Source: Candidatus Enterousia avicola (GTDB lineage Bacteria; Pseudomonadota; Alphaproteobacteria; Rs-D84). From it: a stretch of 35,405 nt of DNA. Numbering within the stretch: the stretch's first letter is position 1; each line of letters opens with the position of its first letter. Under the pieces are notes generated by a model. The model was not told the origin of the DNA, ran no database searches, and saw only the letters and a list, made by a program, of their open reading frames with translations. The position numbers and the translations under genes are program-made. The stretch is taken from the NCBI GenBank assembly GCA_018714345.1, contig DVNO01000031.1:1-35405 (forward strand). The letters are read 5' to 3'. Of this stretch, positions 19,505-28,440 are shown in pieces.

Positions 19505-20527
19505 TTATTCAGCCGTCCCTCTTGCGATAACTTCCCACGTATATGCAGAGTTATTATAAGTCAAAACGCACTTGTTTGTAGGCTCAGAACATTCCCCATC
19601 TGGTGCAGGTATCGCCGCATCAGCAGTTTCCTGGGCAGCTTCTGCCGCACTTTGTGCTGCCTGAGCTTTAGAATCTGCTGCAGACGCTGCAGATTGTGCA
19701 GCCTCCGCTTCACCAGCAACTTCTTTAATTGCTGTAACAACTGTTGTAGCTGTTGTTCCCATATTGACAGCACTTACAGTACCGACCTGAGAATCATAAG
19801 TGGTTTTATCCAACTTACTTGTCTTTAAACCATCAACGTCTGTTTGCAAGCCTGCAACGGTTTCAGAAGTAGCCATGTTTTCCAATTGTCCCTGAATACC
19901 CTCGATGTCAGTTTCAGCAGTACCAACACGAACTTCCAAAGCATCTACATCACCCTGTGCGGCTTCTGCTGCTGCCTGTGCTGTGCCTGCTGCACTTTGT
20001 GCCGCAGTTGCCGCTGTCTGAGCCGCTGACGCTTCGCTAGCAACCTCATTAATAGCCTCTACTGTATTTTTCTTTGCGTCTGTCGTCAACGTTGTCAATG
20101 TACCAATATTTGTCAACGCCTGTTGTGCGTTAGTACTAGCCGTGTTAGCAACACCTTCTGTAGATTTTGCGGCATAGTTTGTATTGGCATCTTCTGTAGT
20201 TACATAATTTTCCAATGCGCTAGCATCCGCTTTTGTACCTAATTCTGTTTTTGTTGCATATGTAGTTGTTATAACATTACCAGCCGCATCAGCTGTTGCC
20301 TTTGCAGCCGTACCCGTAGTATCTAACTTACCCGCCAAACCGGAAGTCAAGGCTTCTGTTGTTGCATACTTACCCAATTCTGTTTTATCAGCTTTATTTC
20401 CAAGTGCGGTTGTAACCGTTCCAACTTTTTCATCTACATATCCCTGCGACGCGATATTCGCGTTCGCGGCACCGACAGTTACGACTGTCAACAATGATGC
20501 AAATATACTTGCTGTTAGTTTTTTCAT
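19505..20527 (-). CDS. Exported Ala-rich coiled-coil/tail-fibre-like repeat protein
   Basis: 340 aa; MKKLTASIFASLLTVVTVGAANA signal; NIASQGYVDEKVGTVTTALGNKADKTELGKYATTEAL; coiled-coil AAQTAATAAQSAAGTAQAAAEAAQ; C-terminal CSEPTNKCVLTYNNSAYTWEVIARGTAE. Confidence 0.8.
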   Translation of the reverse strand: MKKLTASIFASLLTVVTVGAANANIASQGYVDEKVGTVTTALGNKADKTELGKYATTEALTSGLAGKLDTTGTAAKATADAAGNVITTTYATKTELGTKADASALENYVTTEDANTNYAAKSTEGVANTASTNAQQALTNIGTLTTLTTDAKKNTVEAINEVASEASAAQTAATAAQSAAGTAQAAAEAAQGDVDALEVRVGTAETDIEGIQGQLENMATSETVAGLQTDVDGLKTSKLDKTTYDSQVGTVSAVNMGTTATTVVTAIKEVAGEAEAAQSAASAADSKAQAAQSAAEAAQETADAAIPAPDGECSEPTNKCVLTYNNSAYTWEVIARGTAE

Positions 20528-20577
20528 TTTTTCCCTTCCTTTATTTTATTTTTATCAAATTTCAAATTTTAAATCAA

Positions 20578-22188
20578 CTACTCAATTGGTGCTGTAACAT
20601 TAACCCATGCGTATGTGCCATCTGGTGTTACACTCAATACGCACAACCCAGATTCCGAAACGCAATCTTCAGGTGGTTGTGGCACAGCCAATTCTACGAT
20701 TTTACTGTCTGTGTCACCCTTAGTATAAACATCATCTGCATTTGCTTTACCTGCGATTGTTTCTTGAACATCGGTACTTAATTTAGCCTCTGTCACGGCA
20801 CCATCTGCAATCTTGTCTGTGGTAACCGCACCGTCTGCAATTTTTGCCTCTGTTATCGCACCGTTTTGCAACTTAGAACCAGCTAATGTTCCGTCCTCAA
20901 TCAAACCAGGGTTAACAGGTAGTTCACTTAAATCTGAAATTTCCGAAGAAACCCATGTTGTAATCGCCCCGACCGTTGGATACAACGTATCAGAAGCTTT
21001 ATTGCCAGCATTGATTATTTTTGCCTTATTAGATGTATCTTCTTTGCCCCCCAATCCAGACGTCAATGCCGTTGTCGTTGCATAATTCGCCAATGCTGTT
21101 TCGTCGGCCTTGGCATCCAACAGACCATCTGTTTCGGTCTTGGTATACGCATCGGTTATGCCATATCCGGCCAATGTGGTTGCCTTGTTCGCTTTGCCGT
21201 CAACGGTTGTTTCCAACGCATCGACCGCATTTTTGACATCGGTAACATCTTTGACCAAACCAGATTCAGCATTACCAATTTGCTGCGTAACATTGGTGAC
21301 ATTTTGTTCAATTTCTTCCAACGCGGACGCATCGGCCTTGCCCGCCAAAGCCGTGGTCAAACCAGTAACCTTGTCCTGGCCGATTGTCGCGGCGGATGTA
21401 ATATTACCGGACGCATCAGTTGTCACGATATGATTTTCGTGACCGACACCCATTGCAATGTCCTGCTTGCCAGAAATATCGGCAATTTGTCCCGCCAATG
21501 TTCCATCCAATTTATCGGATGTCACGGCACCATCGGCAATATCATCAGTACCAACCGCACCGTCTGCAATTTCTGTTGTGCCAACTGCACTTGGCGCTAT
21601 CTTATCGGATGTAACCGCATCATCAGCAATTTTATCCGTCGTAATTGCGCCATCTTGGATCTTATCTGTATTAATTTCTATCCCGTCGGCAACTTTTTCA
21701 TTAACCCAATCTACAACTGCTTTTGCAGAAGGATATTTATCAGTACTTGTTCCATCTGTATTCAAGTTTTGTGATTTATTAGCCAAGGCTTCATACGTAG
21801 TTGCAGCAGCAGAAGAGTCCAGTTTACCACCAACAGCTGTTTTTAAATCAGTAACATCTTTTACTAGCCCTGCCCCTTTATTACCAACAGTTGTCTCCAA
21901 AGCCCCAACGGAACTTTGTAATTGTCCGACCGCCTCGGTATTATCAGAAACTTGCTTAGCCAAACCAGTTTCAGCATTATTGATGGTATCACCCAAATTT
22001 GTGACATTTTGCTGTATCTGATTAACGGTCTCTGTTTTTGCATAATTTTCTTCAACAGTCTGCAAAACACTTTCTTTCTGATTATCAACGTAAGTCTTAC
22101 TAGCTATTTGAGTAGTCGCAGCACTTGCACTGGCACCAAATAAGATCGCCGCCATAAAACCAGAAAATGCAATGTTCGTTTTCTTCAT
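20578..22188 (-). CDS. Exported tail-fibre-like repeat protein
   Basis: 536 aa; signal ...LFGASASA; IASKTYVDNQK; repeated DGAVTTDKIADDAVTSDKI; AYTKTETDGLLDAKADETALANYATTTAL; C-terminal CVSESGLCVLSVTPDGTYAWVNVTAPIE. Confidence 0.8.
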   Translation of the reverse strand: MKKTNIAFSGFMAAILFGASASAATTQIASKTYVDNQKESVLQTVEENYAKTETVNQIQQNVTNLGDTINNAETGLAKQVSDNTEAVGQLQSSVGALETTVGNKGAGLVKDVTDLKTAVGGKLDSSAAATTYEALANKSQNLNTDGTSTDKYPSAKAVVDWVNEKVADGIEINTDKIQDGAITTDKIADDAVTSDKIAPSAVGTTEIADGAVGTDDIADGAVTSDKLDGTLAGQIADISGKQDIAMGVGHENHIVTTDASGNITSAATIGQDKVTGLTTALAGKADASALEEIEQNVTNVTQQIGNAESGLVKDVTDVKNAVDALETTVDGKANKATTLAGYGITDAYTKTETDGLLDAKADETALANYATTTALTSGLGGKEDTSNKAKIINAGNKASDTLYPTVGAITTWVSSEISDLSELPVNPGLIEDGTLAGSKLQNGAITEAKIADGAVTTDKIADGAVTEAKLSTDVQETIAGKANADDVYTKGDTDSKIVELAVPQPPEDCVSESGLCVLSVTPDGTYAWVNVTAPIE

Positions 22189-22202
22189 TTTCTTCTTCCT
22201 TT

Positions 22203-24896
22203 TTAAATAATTTCATACCAGACCTTGGCACCAGAACTATCAGTACCCAAAAGCTTGTCAGGCCCCGCACCAGACGTAGTAACTGCGTTATCTAGCGTTT
22301 CTTGTACATCTGATGATAATTTAGACTTCGTTACCGCACCATCGTCTATCTCTGCTGAATTAACGGTGTCCTTGTAAGCTAATGCTTTCAAAGAACTTGC
22401 ATCCGCCTTTCCAGCTATAGTTTCTTGAACTTCCGTACTTAATTTTTCTTCAGTTACTGCACCATCAGCAATCTTATCTGTAGTAACAGCACCATCTTGA
22501 ATCTTTACCGTACTTACAGAATCTGCAGATAATTTCTCCTCTGTAATAGCACCAGTTCCAATATTATCTGGATTTACTGGCAAACCTTCCGTAGACAGTT
22601 CACTAATTCTTTGCTCTGTCCACTCAGTTACTGCACCAACAGATGGGAATGACGTAGAAGAAGCTTTATTTCCATCGTTTATTGCAACAACTTTATTCGC
22701 AGAATCTTCAGGCACATAGTTTAATTTATCTTGCTTCCCAGCTAATGCAGTGTTGGCAGAATCAGCCGCACTTTTTGCAGCATCAGCCGTAGTCTGAGCA
22801 TTCTCTGCAGCGGTCTTTGCCTGACTAGCCGTTGATTGAGCAGCCTCTGCTGTAGATTGTGCAACACCAGCAGCAGCAACAGCATTATTAACGCCAGTCT
22901 GCAACTGCTGAACTGTTGAAGCATCTGCCTTCCCAGCCAATTGCTCGGTCGTGGCATAATTAGCCAATTCTGTCTTATCAGCCTTTGTACCCAACTGCTC
23001 TGTGGTTGCATAGTTAGCTAATTCTGATTTATCCGCCTTTGCATTAAGCTGATCTGAGGTCGCATAATTCGCTAGTTCAGATTTATCTGCTTTTGCGTCC
23101 AACTGCTCGGTCGTGGCATAATTAGCCAATTCCGCCTTATCAGCTTTCGCATCTAAATCCGTCTTAAACGCTTTCGTCTCTAATTCTCTATAAACAGCGG
23201 CAGAAGAAGGATACTTAGTTTCATCATCTACAACTGTCTGTGTCTTATTAGAAACATCTTCCTTGCCTGTTAAAGCCTCGCCCATGTCACCGGCAACAAC
23301 ATTTGCGACCTTATCGTCAACCTCTGATATAGTATAATAGTTTTCTAACTTCGTATCGACAGACTCATTAGTAGCATACGCTCCTAACTCAGACTTATCT
23401 GCTTTTCCTGCCAACTCATCTTTAGTCGCAAGATCGGATAATTCTTCACGATCAGCCTTGTTCGCTAAAGCAGAAGTTACCGCAGACGTAGATGGATAAT
23501 CCGTGTCACTATTAGTCAACGTCGTTTTCTTATTAGCAACATCCTCTTTGGCAGCCAATTCTGTCTTATCAGCTTTGGTACTTAAACCACTAATAGCATT
23601 CGCCGCCCCCAATGCAGCCTCATTTGCCACATCACGAACGGATTCAACTTCAGTCTCCAATGCGGACACAGCAGAAGAATCAGCCTTTTGTGCAACAGAA
23701 GCCCCCAAATCATTAACATCTTTTACAAGACCAGAAGTCTCGTCACCAACGGTTGTTTTTAAATTGGCAACATCCTGCCGAAACTGTGCAATATCGTCAC
23801 TTGTCGCAATACCACTAGTAGCCGCCTCAATAGCACCATATACGGCAGCCGCAGATGGATATTGATCTTGTGTTGACGCACTTGTTACCTGCTGAGTTTT
23901 GTTCGCTATATTTTCTTTACCCGCCAATAAAGCATCTACTTCTGTATCTTTGTACGCATCCCTTATGCCATAACCCGCTAAAGTAGTTGCCTTATCTGCC
24001 TTTGTATTCAATTGCTCTGTTGTGGCCAAACCAGCCAAATCAGCCCCCGTAACCAAATCAGCATTTTTTATTTCATCAGCTACAGCTGTTTTTACCACTG
24101 CATTAACCGCATCATTTATCGCAGTCTGCAACTCATCTTCAACAGCATTAACAACTTCATCTACAGAAACCGATTCGCCAGGATCCCCCTTAGGGCCTTT
24201 TAATTCATCTAAGGACACAATATTATTCCACTGCGCATCACCTTCATAACGCCACTGAATGTACGCCCCATCAGAACCTATTTCAACAGGACGAGTTGAC
24301 GGCAACTTTTCACTTATAGCTTCCGCCAAATTATCCGTATTAATGAAAATTTCTTTACTTGACTGATCTATCTCAACCAAATCATCACGAGAAGTCAAAA
24401 GATCTTGTTTATCTAACAACTGATCAGAAAAACTGTCATCTGCGTCACGCAAACTTTCAACATCGCGCTGCAATTGATCAACTTCTTGACGCAAACCAGC
24501 AGCAACATCAGGATCAATACCACCAGAAGAACCACCCGTACTCGGCGTCTGAGGCCGCAAAGAGCTTCCGCCACTAACCGACGTGGTACCACCTAAATAC
24601 TGTCCAATAGACAAACGCGGTGTTGTCGCAACACGACCGCTTGTAGTCGTACCCGCCTCAACTTTTGTACTCGTTCCTGTAACCCCTGAAGACGGAGTAA
24701 CCCTCACAGAACCACCACGGACAGAAGAAGTTGAACCAGAAGAACTAGTATTGGCTGCAGCCGCACTGGAAGCACTTGAATACGTGCCCGTTCCCCCAAG
24801 CGAGCGTACAGACGAAGCTGCATACGCACCAGAAACAGCGGTACACAAGACACAAATTATCGCCAACTTCGAAATTTTTAACTCGTTTTTCATCAA
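22203..24896 (-). CDS. Exported tail-fibre-like/coiled-coil repeat protein with a short collagen-like motif
   Basis: 897 aa; signal ...CTAVSGAYA; Ser/Thr/Gly-rich N-terminus; LKGPKGDPGES; repeated KADKSELANYATTEQL; DGAVTTDKIADGAVTEEKLSTEVQETIAGKAD; C-terminus DSSGAKVWYEII. Confidence 0.8.
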   Translation of the reverse strand: MMKNELKISKLAIICVLCTAVSGAYAASSVRSLGGTGTYSSASSAAAANTSSSGSTSSVRGGSVRVTPSSGVTGTSTKVEAGTTTSGRVATTPRLSIGQYLGGTTSVSGGSSLRPQTPSTGGSSGGIDPDVAAGLRQEVDQLQRDVESLRDADDSFSDQLLDKQDLLTSRDDLVEIDQSSKEIFINTDNLAEAISEKLPSTRPVEIGSDGAYIQWRYEGDAQWNNIVSLDELKGPKGDPGESVSVDEVVNAVEDELQTAINDAVNAVVKTAVADEIKNADLVTGADLAGLATTEQLNTKADKATTLAGYGIRDAYKDTEVDALLAGKENIANKTQQVTSASTQDQYPSAAAVYGAIEAATSGIATSDDIAQFRQDVANLKTTVGDETSGLVKDVNDLGASVAQKADSSAVSALETEVESVRDVANEAALGAANAISGLSTKADKTELAAKEDVANKKTTLTNSDTDYPSTSAVTSALANKADREELSDLATKDELAGKADKSELGAYATNESVDTKLENYYTISEVDDKVANVVAGDMGEALTGKEDVSNKTQTVVDDETKYPSSAAVYRELETKAFKTDLDAKADKAELANYATTEQLDAKADKSELANYATSDQLNAKADKSELANYATTEQLGTKADKTELANYATTEQLAGKADASTVQQLQTGVNNAVAAAGVAQSTAEAAQSTASQAKTAAENAQTTADAAKSAADSANTALAGKQDKLNYVPEDSANKVVAINDGNKASSTSFPSVGAVTEWTEQRISELSTEGLPVNPDNIGTGAITEEKLSADSVSTVKIQDGAVTTDKIADGAVTEEKLSTEVQETIAGKADASSLKALAYKDTVNSAEIDDGAVTKSKLSSDVQETLDNAVTTSGAGPDKLLGTDSSGAKVWYEII
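22925..23150. repeat. 54-bp (18-aa) tandem coding repeat
   Basis: Encodes LANYATTEQLDAKADKSE units; tgctcggtcgtggcataattagccaattc occurs at 22942 and again at 23104, exactly 3 x 54 bp apart, with diverged copies between. Confidence 0.85.
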
Positions 24897-24913
24897 TTCT
24901 CTCTACTATGCTT

Positions 24914-24943
24914 ATGATACCACAATCATGCGAATCGGGTCAA
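24914..24943 (-). promoter_or_regulatory. Putative sigma70 promoter driving the four-gene modular-protein cluster
   Basis: Minus strand TTGACC (RC of 24938-24943) - 18 nt - TATCAT (RC of 24914-24919) with TGG extended -10; 22203-24896 ORF starts about 18 nt downstream of the -10. Confidence 0.6.
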
Positions 24944-24955
24944 TAGTTTTATACG

Positions 24956-25675
24956 TTAAAATTCATATCTAATACCAAGTGATATAGAATTATCTAAAAT
25001 AAAGTCTATATCATTTTGAAACCAATGCTTTTCATCCCCAACATAAATATCTATATTCTGATCAACACCTGTCATTCCAGATAAACGATAACGAACGTCT
25101 AAAACAAGATTATCGTCCAGCTCATAAGAATAACCAAGCATTACGGCCGCCATAGGTGAAAAACCATATTCCTTACGACTATCACCATTAGAATAAATTG
25201 TATCTATTGTAGTAATAGGCATTGCTGCACCGACACCGGCACCTACATAAAAACCATTTATAAAATCATAATAGCCATTCAGCATCAAATACGGTATCTG
25301 CAAAGAAAATTCAGAACGCGCATCCTTATCTTCAAAATAACCCATATATCCTGCTTCTAATTCAGCACGCCAGAAATATGCAAATGTTTTTCCACCAAAA
25401 ATACTTCCACCAATAACAGGCTCAAAAGAATATTTATCGCGGCTAAATTCATCTGGTGCATTTAAGCCATCATCTACACTGTACTTATTTTCCCAATTTA
25501 AGAAATTTAAATCTGCACGTGCACCAATATACCAGCCAGACTTTGCCTTATCCGTGTAATCATATGTAACCCGATACCCGCCATTTGCATCACGAGTTAA
25601 ATAACTTGGTGCTGCATTAGCTGAAGCCATACCAACCCCAAGCAATACAAATAAAGACAATACTTTTCTCATCAT
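24956..25675 (-). CDS. Outer-membrane beta-barrel protein (OmpW/opacity-like)
   Basis: Start taken at MMRKVLSLFVLLGVGMASANA (signal peptide); barrel-like strands, LDVRYRLSGMTGVDQNIDIYVGDEKHWFQNDIDFILDNSISLGIRYEF with terminal Phe. ORF-track start (25795) is an upstream extension. Confidence 0.75.
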   Translation of the reverse strand: MMRKVLSLFVLLGVGMASANAAPSYLTRDANGGYRVTYDYTDKAKSGWYIGARADLNFLNWENKYSVDDGLNAPDEFSRDKYSFEPVIGGSIFGGKTFAYFWRAELEAGYMGYFEDKDARSEFSLQIPYLMLNGYYDFINGFYVGAGVGAAMPITTIDTIYSNGDSRKEYGFSPMAAVMLGYSYELDDNLVLDVRYRLSGMTGVDQNIDIYVGDEKHWFQNDIDFILDNSISLGIRYEF

Positions 25676-25806
25676 AACTACCTTCCTTTTTTGATAGAAG
25701 TATATCACAAAACGATGACAATTAAAAAGCATAAAAACACTTATTGACAACTTTTTATAAAATTTGCTAACTTTCATTGCGTAAGTATTACTCAAAAGGA
25801 ATTGTT

Positions 25807-26208
25807 ATGAGAAAAGTTTTATTATTTGGTATGGCTTCTATTCTTGCTGCATGCAGTGGTGTGCCGAATAACATAAATGATGATAAAGTCTTCTTCGCAT
25901 TTGATTCTGCGGAAATATCTGATGACACACGTGACAGCCTTGAATCTCAGGCTCTGTACATGAAGACTCATCCAAGTCAGACCATAATTATGGAAGGCCA
26001 TTGTGATGAACGTGGTTCTACCGAGTACAATTTAGCGCTCGGTGCATTACGTGCAGGAAACGCAGCCCAGGTTTTAATATCAGAAGATATAGAACCAGAA
26101 AGAATTAAAACGATTTCTTATGGAAAAGAGAAACCACAATATTTTGGTACTGGCGAAGAAGTTTGGGCAAAGAACAGAAACACAACGACGAAAGTTGTTG
26201 AAGAATGA
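25807..26208 (+). CDS. pal: Peptidoglycan-associated lipoprotein Pal (OmpA-like)
   Basis: Lipobox LAAC; VFFAFDSAEISDDTRDSLESQALYMKTHPSQTIIMEGHCDERGSTEYNLALGALRAGNAAQVL; start taken at MRKVLLFGMAS. Confidence 0.93.
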   Translation: MRKVLLFGMASILAACSGVPNNINDDKVFFAFDSAEISDDTRDSLESQALYMKTHPSQTIIMEGHCDERGSTEYNLALGALRAGNAAQVLISEDIEPERIKTISYGKEKPQYFGTGEEVWAKNRNTTTKVVEE

Positions 26209-26210
26209 TA

Positions 26211-26240
26211 AAGACGCGCACAGTGCGCGTTTTTATTTTT
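26211..26240 (+). terminator. Rho-independent terminator after pal
   Basis: aagacgcgcacagtgcgcgtttttattttt. Confidence 0.75.
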
Positions 26241-26284
26241 TTGCAGGCTTGACCATTTAGTCTTTTTTTACTAACATTTCTATC

Positions 26285-27076
26285 ATGGAAGATAATACGG
26301 CAATATCTTTTGCGAATGTTGGTGCGCGCTACGATAACGCACGCGAAGTTTTATCAGACGTTTCTTTCAATATAAGCGCTGGATCGTTCTACTTTTTATC
26401 TGGTGCGTCTGGTGCTGGTAAGACCACATTATTAAGGCTGATATATCAACTACATAAACCTTCCCGCGGTCAGATAAAGTTATTTGGTCAAGTAACAAAC
26501 GACATGACCAGGGACGAAGTCGCAAAATTGCGCCATAAAATGGCTATTGTATTTCAAGAATATTCTTTGCTATCACATATGTCCGTCTTTGACAATATTG
26601 CATTGCCATTAAGAGTAAGGGGCATACCAGAAGCAAAAATCAAAAAACTTGTATTAAAAGTGCTTGAATGGGTTGGACTTGCAAAATACGCAGATGCAAA
26701 TCCAAAGACTCTATCTGGGGGCCAACAGCAACGTGTATCTGTTGCGCGTGCCATTATCATTCAACCGGCAATACTACTTGCTGACGAACCGACTGGTAAC
26801 CTAGACGATGAAAATGCATCACGATTAATGGAACTATTCGTGCAAATGAATAAAACATTTGGCACAACAATTATTCTTGCGACGCACAGTACGAAACTGA
26901 TGGAAACTTATAAGTTCCCTGTAATTCATGTCGAAAATCACAAGGTAAGTTTTGTTGGCTCAAAGGCCGCTACACCACAAGACAATCAAGCTTCAAAGAA
27001 AATATGGAAGGGTCCAAAGCCACAAAATTATTTTTCAGAATTATCAAAACAATTTGACGATATTGGGAATGCATAA
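26285..27076 (+). CDS. ftsE: Cell-division ABC transporter ATP-binding protein FtsE
   Basis: 263 aa; Walker A SGASGAGKTTLLRLIY, LSGGQQQRVSVARAII, ILLADEPTGNLDDENASRLMELF; followed by ftsX. Confidence 0.95.
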   Translation: MEDNTAISFANVGARYDNAREVLSDVSFNISAGSFYFLSGASGAGKTTLLRLIYQLHKPSRGQIKLFGQVTNDMTRDEVAKLRHKMAIVFQEYSLLSHMSVFDNIALPLRVRGIPEAKIKKLVLKVLEWVGLAKYADANPKTLSGGQQQRVSVARAIIIQPAILLADEPTGNLDDENASRLMELFVQMNKTFGTTIILATHSTKLMETYKFPVIHVENHKVSFVGSKAATPQDNQASKKIWKGPKPQNYFSELSKQFDDIGNA

Positions 27077-27916
27077 ATGACAAAAAAACCGATAGTTTTT
27101 TCACTGGTTCAGGAACAGTCTATTTTTATGACAGCCATCATGTCGTTACTTACTTTTTTGGCTGTTCTTGCGTTCGGAATAGCACTATCAATTGGAACTG
27201 GTGTAATGCGCTGGAACACACAATGGGATTTATTTGCGACGGTTCAAGTAATGAATTCTGATGAAGTGTCTGCTGTTAAAAAAATTATCGACACAAATGA
27301 AGAGAAAATAATAGTAGTTAACGAAATAACGACCGATCAAATGAAAGACTTGTTGGGGCCATGGATTTCCGGCGGTGGGGCACTGGAAAACTATCTGCCG
27401 AAAATGTATGAACTGCAATTTAAAACAAAAGAAGACTTAAAGAACGTTCAAAAACAAATTTCAGACCACGCAAGATTTTTAACCCATTCAGAAGCTTTAA
27501 AAAGCTCGACCTCTGCCGGCTGGAAAATGATTTTAATATCAACGTTTGTGTTATTATTAACACTGGGTGCAATTGGAATTTGTATTTCTTATATTGCTAG
27601 GAATACGGCGTTATTACATAAGAGAGAATTAGAGATATTAAACCAAATAGGTGCAACAGATGCATATGTTGCCCACCAAATGCAGATAATAATTGCAAAA
27701 ATTTGTACACTAGCTGGTCTAATAGGATTTTTAGTCGCGGCACCGTTCCTACTTTTAATTATAAGTGCCGCACATAGTGCCAGGGTTGGATTAATGGCCA
27801 TGCTTTCTATTTCTGGCTGGGGCTGGTTAGTTCTTATGTTATTACCTGTTGTAATAGTAATTTTTGCCATATGGATGACTAAGCGCACGACAATAAATAT
27901 CTTGAAGAATAATTAA
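27077..27916 (+). CDS. ftsX: Cell-division protein FtsX
   Basis: 279 aa; multiple TM permease architecture; immediately after ftsE. Confidence 0.9.
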   Translation: MTKKPIVFSLVQEQSIFMTAIMSLLTFLAVLAFGIALSIGTGVMRWNTQWDLFATVQVMNSDEVSAVKKIIDTNEEKIIVVNEITTDQMKDLLGPWISGGGALENYLPKMYELQFKTKEDLKNVQKQISDHARFLTHSEALKSSTSAGWKMILISTFVLLLTLGAIGICISYIARNTALLHKRELEILNQIGATDAYVAHQMQIIIAKICTLAGLIGFLVAAPFLLLIISAAHSARVGLMAMLSISGWGWLVLMLLPVVIVIFAIWMTKRTTINILKNN

Positions 27917-28425
27917 TGAGACTTCTTACCCCATCTTTGTTAATAGTCACTTGTTTCGTGATAGGTGGAATGGTGTTTAAATCCATGGCACCACGCAGAT
28001 GTGCAACTATTTTACCAGACGACACAATATTTGTACTGACGGGTGATATGCGAAGAATTCCATTTGCAATGCGTCAATTAAGGAAATACCCAGGCGTTGA
28101 TTTATATATAATAGGTGCAGGCGCGAATGGCTCTTTTGAAATGGCCAGACGTGTTACAATAGAATCAGATTCAAAATCAACCTATCAAAATGCGCTAGCT
28201 ATAAAAGAAATTTCTGAACGTGCTGGTCTGGACCGATTAGTAATAATCACAACAGAAGACCATATGAATCGTGCAAAATATCTGATTGAAAAAGAATTGC
28301 CACATTCAGAAATTGTCGCCTGCCCTGTACCTCTTACGGATATGCCAGTTACAAAAAGACTTGAACGCTGGCTAATAGAGTATATAAAATACATAGTCAC
28401 ACTTTTCGGAATAAAAGAAGGATAA
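27916..28425 (+). CDS. YdcF/SanA-like DUF218 protein
   Basis: 169 aa; FVLTGDMRRIPFAMRQLRKYPGVDLYIIGAG...SKSTYQNALAIKE...LVIITTEDHMNRAKYLIEKELP; overlaps the ftsX stop. Confidence 0.85.
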   Translation: MRLLTPSLLIVTCFVIGGMVFKSMAPRRCATILPDDTIFVLTGDMRRIPFAMRQLRKYPGVDLYIIGAGANGSFEMARRVTIESDSKSTYQNALAIKEISERAGLDRLVIITTEDHMNRAKYLIEKELPHSEIVACPVPLTDMPVTKRLERWLIEYIKYIVTLFGIKEG

Positions 28426-28440
28426 AGTAAAGGAAGAAAA

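Noticed and set aside
22925-23150. Possible CRISPR-like regular repeats
   Set aside because: 54-bp period is exactly 18 codons in a continuous reading frame and there are no unique spacers between conserved repeats.
20813-23865. Long plus-strand ORFs (20813-21085, 21110-21433, 21280-21774, 21458-22021, 23503-23865)
   Set aside because: Antisense shadows of repetitive Ala/Thr/Asp-rich coding sequence; codon periodicity of the sense repeats keeps the antisense frame open.
16429-24896. Prophage tail module
   Set aside because: Tail-fibre-like motifs are present, but the proteins have signal peptides and no capsid, terminase, baseplate or lysis genes are in the window.
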